Shown here piece after piece: positions 61,701-64,000 of a stretch of DNA of 64,000 bases. Each line of letters begins with the position of its first letter. The first letter of the stretch is position 1. Source of the DNA: Antribacter soli (lineage in GTDB: Bacteria > Actinomycetota > Actinomycetes > Actinomycetales > Cellulomonadaceae); assembly GCF_021568775.1 (NCBI RefSeq), contig NZ_JAKGSG010000050.1:1-64000 (forward strand). The letters run 5' to 3'. The translations under genes were made by a program, and so were the position numbers. Under the pieces are notes generated by a model. The model did no database searches, was not told the origin of the DNA, and saw nothing but the letters and a program-made list of their open reading frames with translations.

Positions 61701-62123
61701 GCGGGCGCCTGGACCACGGCGGACACGGGGGCCGTCGTCGTGCACACCGACGACGGCGACGTCCCCCTGGAGGCCGGCGAGTACGAGCTGGCGACCGTGG
61801 TGTCGGAGGCGGCGGGCTCGGACGTGGCCGCCGCCGTGCTGGCGACCGGCGGGTTCGTCGTGCTGGACCTCGCGCTCGACGAGGCTCTCCTCGCCGAGGG
61901 CTACGCCCGCGACACCGTCCGCGACGTGCAGGACGCCCGCAAGGCGGCCGGGCTGCAGGTCTCGGACCGGATCGCGCTCGCTCTGACGGTGCCGGCCGAG
62001 TGGGTCGCGGCCGTCGATGCGCACCGGGAGCTGCTGGCGTCGGAGACGCTGGCGGTCTCCCTGACCGTGACGGCGGGCGCGGAGCGCACGGTGACGGTCG
62101 CGAAGGCCGACCTCGCGAAGTAG
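58785..62123 (+). CDS. ileS: isoleucine--tRNA ligase (eukaryote-like type)
   Basis: An 1112-residue class I synthetase charging tRNA-Ile. The HIGH motif is HYGH (70-73) in [16 protein letters not shown] and the KMSKS loop is at 649-653. The editing domain lies between, and the C-terminal anticodon region is long. HYGH and [14 protein letters not shown] mark the IleRS2-like (eukaryote-like) type, a group often naturally insensitive to mupirocin; resistance here is inferred. The ATG at 58785 follows AGGAG at 58769-58773 and is the family start; upstream in-frame residues come from the T-box leader. A strong terminator follows at 62130. Confidence 0.96.
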   Translation: MAVPERYPLHRDAEGVAASPDLPALEREVLSFWEKDDTFRASIEARDAGENGSNEFVFYDGPPFANGLPHYGHLLTGYAKDVVPRYRTMRGRRVERRFGWDTHGLPAELEAMSQLGIKTKDEILELGIEKFNAACRSSVLKYTDEWRTYVTRQARWVDFDNDYKTFNPTYMESVIWAFKSLYDKGLVYEGFRVLPYCWNDQTPLSNHELRMDDDVYQPRQDPAVTVGFAVTGAPAGGPVQDGDLLLVWTTTPWTLPSNLLVMVGPDVDYVVVESSYTGEPRRYVLGEARLEHYARELTDEGAEAPHVVARVKGSDLVGLRYTPPFAYFEGHEGAHRVVEADFVTTTDGTGLVHNAGAFGEEDKAVSDREGVAPVIPVGADGRFTYPVNDYADVQVFDANALIIDHLKARTRGDAEAAATTPGTVLLRREQYTHSYPHCWRCRQPLMYMGVSSWFVEVSKFKDRMLELNEQITWVPDHIKQGQFGKWLENARDWSITRNRFWGSPVPVWKSDDPAYPRIDVYGSFEELERDFGTLPLDGAGNPDLHRPFVDNLTRPNPDDPTGRSTMRRVEDVLDVWFDSGSMPYAQVHYPFESSEWFENHYPGDFIVEYIGQTRGWFYTLHILATALFDRPAFETAVSHGIVLGSDGRKMSKSLRNYPDVNEVFDRDGSDAMRWFLMASPILRGGNLVVTEDGIRDAVRQVLLPLWSTYYFFTLYANAASGTGASGADGGAGRLAQGVSPDRVADLPVMDRYLLARTRGLVETVTEQLDGYDIAGACESVRQYLDALTNWYVRTQRDRFWAEDADAFDTLYTALEVLTRVMAPLAPLLTEEVWRGLTGGRSVHLTDWPSLGAPEGSTMRCAEADVLVADDALVAAVESARTVVSQTLALRKVNKLRVRQPLRALTVAVTDPQGVAPFAALLASELNVKDVRLVEFSPAVAEEYGVTERLSVNARAAGPRLGRGVQTVIKAAKAGAWTTADTGAVVVHTDDGDVPLEAGEYELATVVSEAAGSDVAAAVLATGGFVVLDLALDEALLAEGYARDTVRDVQDARKAAGLQVSDRIALALTVPAEWVAAVDAHRELLASETLAVSLTVTAGAERTVTVAKADLAK

Positions 62124-62129
62124 AACGGA

Positions 62130-62166
62130 CGAGCGCGGCCAGGAGGCATCCTCCCGGCCGCGCTCG
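62130..62166 (+). terminator. ileS terminator
   Basis: A near-perfect hairpin: 11-bp outer stem (62130-62140 with 62156-62166), a 1x1 mismatch, then a 5-bp inner stem, followed by the T-rich GCTTCGTTCTCCTTC. It lies 7 bp after the ileS stop. The region to 62352 shows no gene. Confidence 0.85.
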
Positions 62167-62352
62167 CTTCGTTCTCCTTCGGCCGGGCCACCAGCCGGCC
62201 GCTGGCATCTCCGCAAAGCCCTGGCGCCGGGCTGCCGTCGCTCGCTAGGCTCGCCCTCCCGACCGTGAACGCGCGGTCCGACGATGGCCCGGCGCCGCCG
62301 ATGAAAGGCGCCTCCTCATGACGACTGTTCCAGGAGACCCCGCCCCGCTCCG

Positions 62353-62871
62353 GTGAGCGGGGCGAAGACGAAGCCCGCCGAGCTCCGGCGGCAGCGACGC
62401 AGTCGGCGGCACGGGTGCTGGGGGCACCTTGTCGTCGCACCACTCTGGGTCGCGTACGACGCCAACCTGGGGACGCTCCTGCGGACCTGTGACGCCGTCG
62501 GCGCGTGTCTGGCAGTTCCGCGCACCCCGCACTATCAGGCCGCCCTCGCCCGGGGCGACACCCTCGGCTCGCGGCGCCCGTGCCTGCACTGGGTGGCGCC
62601 GTCAAAGGAGGCGTGGCTGGCGGAGCAGCGAGCGGCCGGGTTCCGGATGGTCGCCGTCGAGCTCGCCGATGGCGCGACCCCGCTGCCGCGCCTCGAGCCC
62701 GCTCGCACCCCGACGGTCCTGCTGCTGGGCCATGAGCACCACGGCGTACCCGACGACGTGCTGGCCGACGTCGACGAGTGCATCGAGATCCCGATGACGG
62801 GGTTGGGCGCCAGCCTCAACGTCGCGGTCGCGGGGAGCCTCGTGGTCTACCGCCTCGCCGGGCTCTCCTGA
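62353..62871 (+). CDS. SpoU (TrmH) family RNA 2'-O-methyltransferase
   Basis: A 172-residue SPOUT methyltransferase using S-adenosylmethionine. The three SpoU motifs are present: motif 1 WVAYDANLGTLLRTCDAVG (about 32-50), motif 2 TVLLLGHEHHGVP (about 118-130) and motif 3 ECIEIPMTGLGASLNVAVAGSLVVY (about 139-163), which forms the trefoil knot. The N-terminal RNA-binding domain of larger rRNA enzymes is missing, so a tRNA target is as likely. GTG 62353 is the first start that gives the domain plus a basic N-terminus (AELRRQRRSRR); AGGAG lies 16 nt upstream, so the start is uncertain. Confidence 0.85.
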   Translation: MSGAKTKPAELRRQRRSRRHGCWGHLVVAPLWVAYDANLGTLLRTCDAVGACLAVPRTPHYQAALARGDTLGSRRPCLHWVAPSKEAWLAEQRAAGFRMVAVELADGATPLPRLEPARTPTVLLLGHEHHGVPDDVLADVDECIEIPMTGLGASLNVAVAGSLVVYRLAGLS

Positions 62872-62890
62872 GATGTCGCGAGATGCCCGT

Positions 62891-62931
62891 CGCAGGTCCG
62901 GTCGCCTCCGCGCGAGGCGACCGGACCTGCG
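62891..62931. terminator. hairpin terminator after the SpoU gene
   Basis: A perfect 18-bp stem (62891-62908 with 62914-62931) and a 5-nt loop, followed by TCGTCATTTC. It lies 20 bp after the methyltransferase stop and isolates the downstream candidate small RNA. Confidence 0.85.
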
Positions 62932-62987
62932 TCGTCATTTCGGCGGAAGGCCTGGCGCGCCGGAAGACGGAGGACTAGAATCAGAGG

Positions 62988-63052
62988 TGCCCAGGGCGGA
63001 AGCCCTGAGAAGTGAGCCCGGGAGCCAATTGGCACCGGGCTCGCGTTTGTCT
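62988..63052 (+). ncRNA. candidate small structured RNA
   Basis: A TAGAAT -10-like hexamer (62976-62981) would start a transcript near 62988. It would hold a CAGGGC/GCCCTG stem with a GGAA tetraloop (62992-63007), then GAGCCCGG/CCGGGCTC (63014-63021, 63035-63042) enclosing the palindrome GCCAATTGGC (63024-63033), then GCGTTTGTCT, which looks like an intrinsic terminator. No open frame fits. It ends 85 bp before the next gene and is either an independent small RNA or an attenuated leader. The -35 is weak. Confidence 0.38.
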
Positions 63053-63136
63053 GGAGCACCATGCGGTTCACGGCGGAGCCGCCGGACGAGTCGTCGGACG
63101 CGAATCGCGCTCGGGCCGGCGGGGGAGACTGGTCCC

Positions 63137-63970
63137 GTGACGACCCCCACGATCCCCTTGAACAACGGCGTTCTGATCCCGCAGCTCGGCTTCGGTACGT
63201 ACAAGCTGCCGCCCGTGCAGACCCGGGAGGTCGTGCTGCGGGCGCTCGACGCCGGGTACCGGCACGTCGACACGGCGCAGATGTACCGCAACGAGGCCGC
63301 CGTCGGCCGGGCGGTGCTCGACTCCGGCCTGCCGCGCGACGAGGTCTTCGTGACGAGCAAGCTGAACAACGCGTTCCACGCGTACGACGAGGCGCACGCA
63401 GCGTTCGACCGCACGCTCGACGACCTGGGCCTGGAGCACGTCGACCTGTTCCTCATCCACTGGCCGCTGCCCGCCTTCGGCCGCTTCGTGGAGGCGTGGC
63501 GGGCGCTGGAGGAGATCTACGCGTCGGGGCGGGCGCGGGCGATCGGCGTGTCGAACTTCCAGCCGCACCACCTGGACCGGATCCTCGCGGAGGGCACCGT
63601 GGTGCCGGCGGTGAACCAGGTGGAGATGCACCCCTGGTTCGTGCAGCAGGAGGTGCGGGCGTACGACGCGGCGCACGGGATCGTGACCGAGGCCTGGTCC
63701 CCGCTCGGCCGGGGACGGGTGCTCGAGGACGAGGAGGTTCTCCGCATCGCCGCCGACCTGGGGCGCTCACCCGCGCAGGTCGTGCTGCGCTGGCACGTCC
63801 AGCGCGGTGACGTCGTGATCCCGAAGTCGGCGACGCCGGCGCGGATCGCGGAGAACGCGGCCATCTTCGACTTCGTGCTGGACGACACCGCGATGGCGGC
63901 GATCACGGCGCTCGACCGGGACACGAGGATCGGCTCGCACCCGGACCACGAGAACCGCACCGACCGTTGA
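63137..63970 (+). CDS. aldo/keto reductase
   Basis: A 277-residue NADPH-dependent aldo/keto reductase (2,5-diketo-D-gluconate reductase-like group). The catalytic tetrad is D45, Y50, K75 and H108 in DTAQMYRNE, VTSKLNN and LIHWPLP. The NADP phosphate-binding IPKSATPARIAEN is near the C-terminus. It reduces carbonyl compounds in the cytoplasm; the natural substrate is unknown. The GTG at 63137 follows GGAG at 9 nt and matches the family N-terminus (PLNNGVLIPQLGFGTY). The gene is complete; the last 30 bp of the window hold nothing recognisable. Confidence 0.92.
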   Translation: MTTPTIPLNNGVLIPQLGFGTYKLPPVQTREVVLRALDAGYRHVDTAQMYRNEAAVGRAVLDSGLPRDEVFVTSKLNNAFHAYDEAHAAFDRTLDDLGLEHVDLFLIHWPLPAFGRFVEAWRALEEIYASGRARAIGVSNFQPHHLDRILAEGTVVPAVNQVEMHPWFVQQEVRAYDAAHGIVTEAWSPLGRGRVLEDEEVLRIAADLGRSPAQVVLRWHVQRGDVVIPKSATPARIAENAAIFDFVLDDTAMAAITALDRDTRIGSHPDHENRTDR

Positions 63971-64000
63971 GTGCTTGGCGACCGGACCGGCGTCGCAGAT

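Overview
The window is chromosomal DNA of very high G+C with strong third-position G/C bias. It carries two adjacent clpP genes followed by clpX, a T-box ileS leader of the actinobacterial type, several coenzyme F420 genes and many apparently leaderless starts. This points to an actinobacterium, probably of the order Micrococcales (Cellulomonadaceae/Promicromonosporaceae-like). That placement is an inference from gene content. I see no rRNA, tRNA, prophage, transposase or CRISPR array.

Layout. 1-3.3 kb: clpP1-clpP2-clpX proteolysis locus with a ClgR-like palindrome upstream. 3.3-8.1 kb: acyl-CoA ligase, chorismate mutase, a Rv2629/Balon-like ribosome factor, a DUF1877 gene, and the first of three arrays of an 88-90 bp repeat. 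8.1-17.9 kb (minus strand): valS, a fused two-half ABC exporter, fdhD and an FdhF/YdeP-type molybdoenzyme. 18-19.9 kb: F420-dependent LLM oxidoreductase and cofE. 20.1-30.1 kb: one gene for a 3331-residue secreted RTX-repeat protein. 30.2-35.7 kb (minus): jetA-jetB-jetC, a Wadjet/MksBEF-type SMC operon with no jetD nuclease gene next to it. 35.8-42.3 kb: small regulators, conserved small proteins, another F420-type enzyme, a flavoprotein monooxygenase, and repeat arrays two and three. 42.3-44.7 kb: polar amino-acid (probably cystine) ABC importer. 44.9-49.3 kb: small membrane and enzyme genes, a HhH-GPD repair protein, an AMIN-like secreted protein and an orphan OLD-type ATPase with an altered TOPRIM motif. 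49.5-52.8 kb: Ddn-like F420 oxidoreductase and a FecBCD-type cassette that I read as the proposed F420-0 importer. 53.1-58.5 kb: aminotransferase, SDR, membrane-anchored sulfite-oxidase-family enzyme, MFS transporter. 58.5-64 kb: T-box leader and ileS, a SpoU-family methyltransferase, a candidate small RNA and an aldo/keto reductase.

How the parts fit. Four F420-family enzymes (18000, 40267, 49478, plus cofE at 19063) and the FecBCD cassette suggest a cell that uses F420, may import F420-0 and adds the glutamate tail with CofE. No fbiA, fbiC or fbiD homologue is in this window. The accessory genes (jetABC, the OLD ATPase, the RTX giant) sit as islands among housekeeping genes.

Most unusual signals: (i) a dispersed repeat whose tandem copies begin exactly at the TGA stop codon of three unrelated genes, always between convergent genes, and whose stems co-vary with the last codons of each host gene; (ii) Wadjet without JetD; (iii) the F420 salvage reading; (iv) a recurrent xAnnnT hexamer exactly 6 nt before many start codons; (v) a small structured transcript candidate at 62988-63052.
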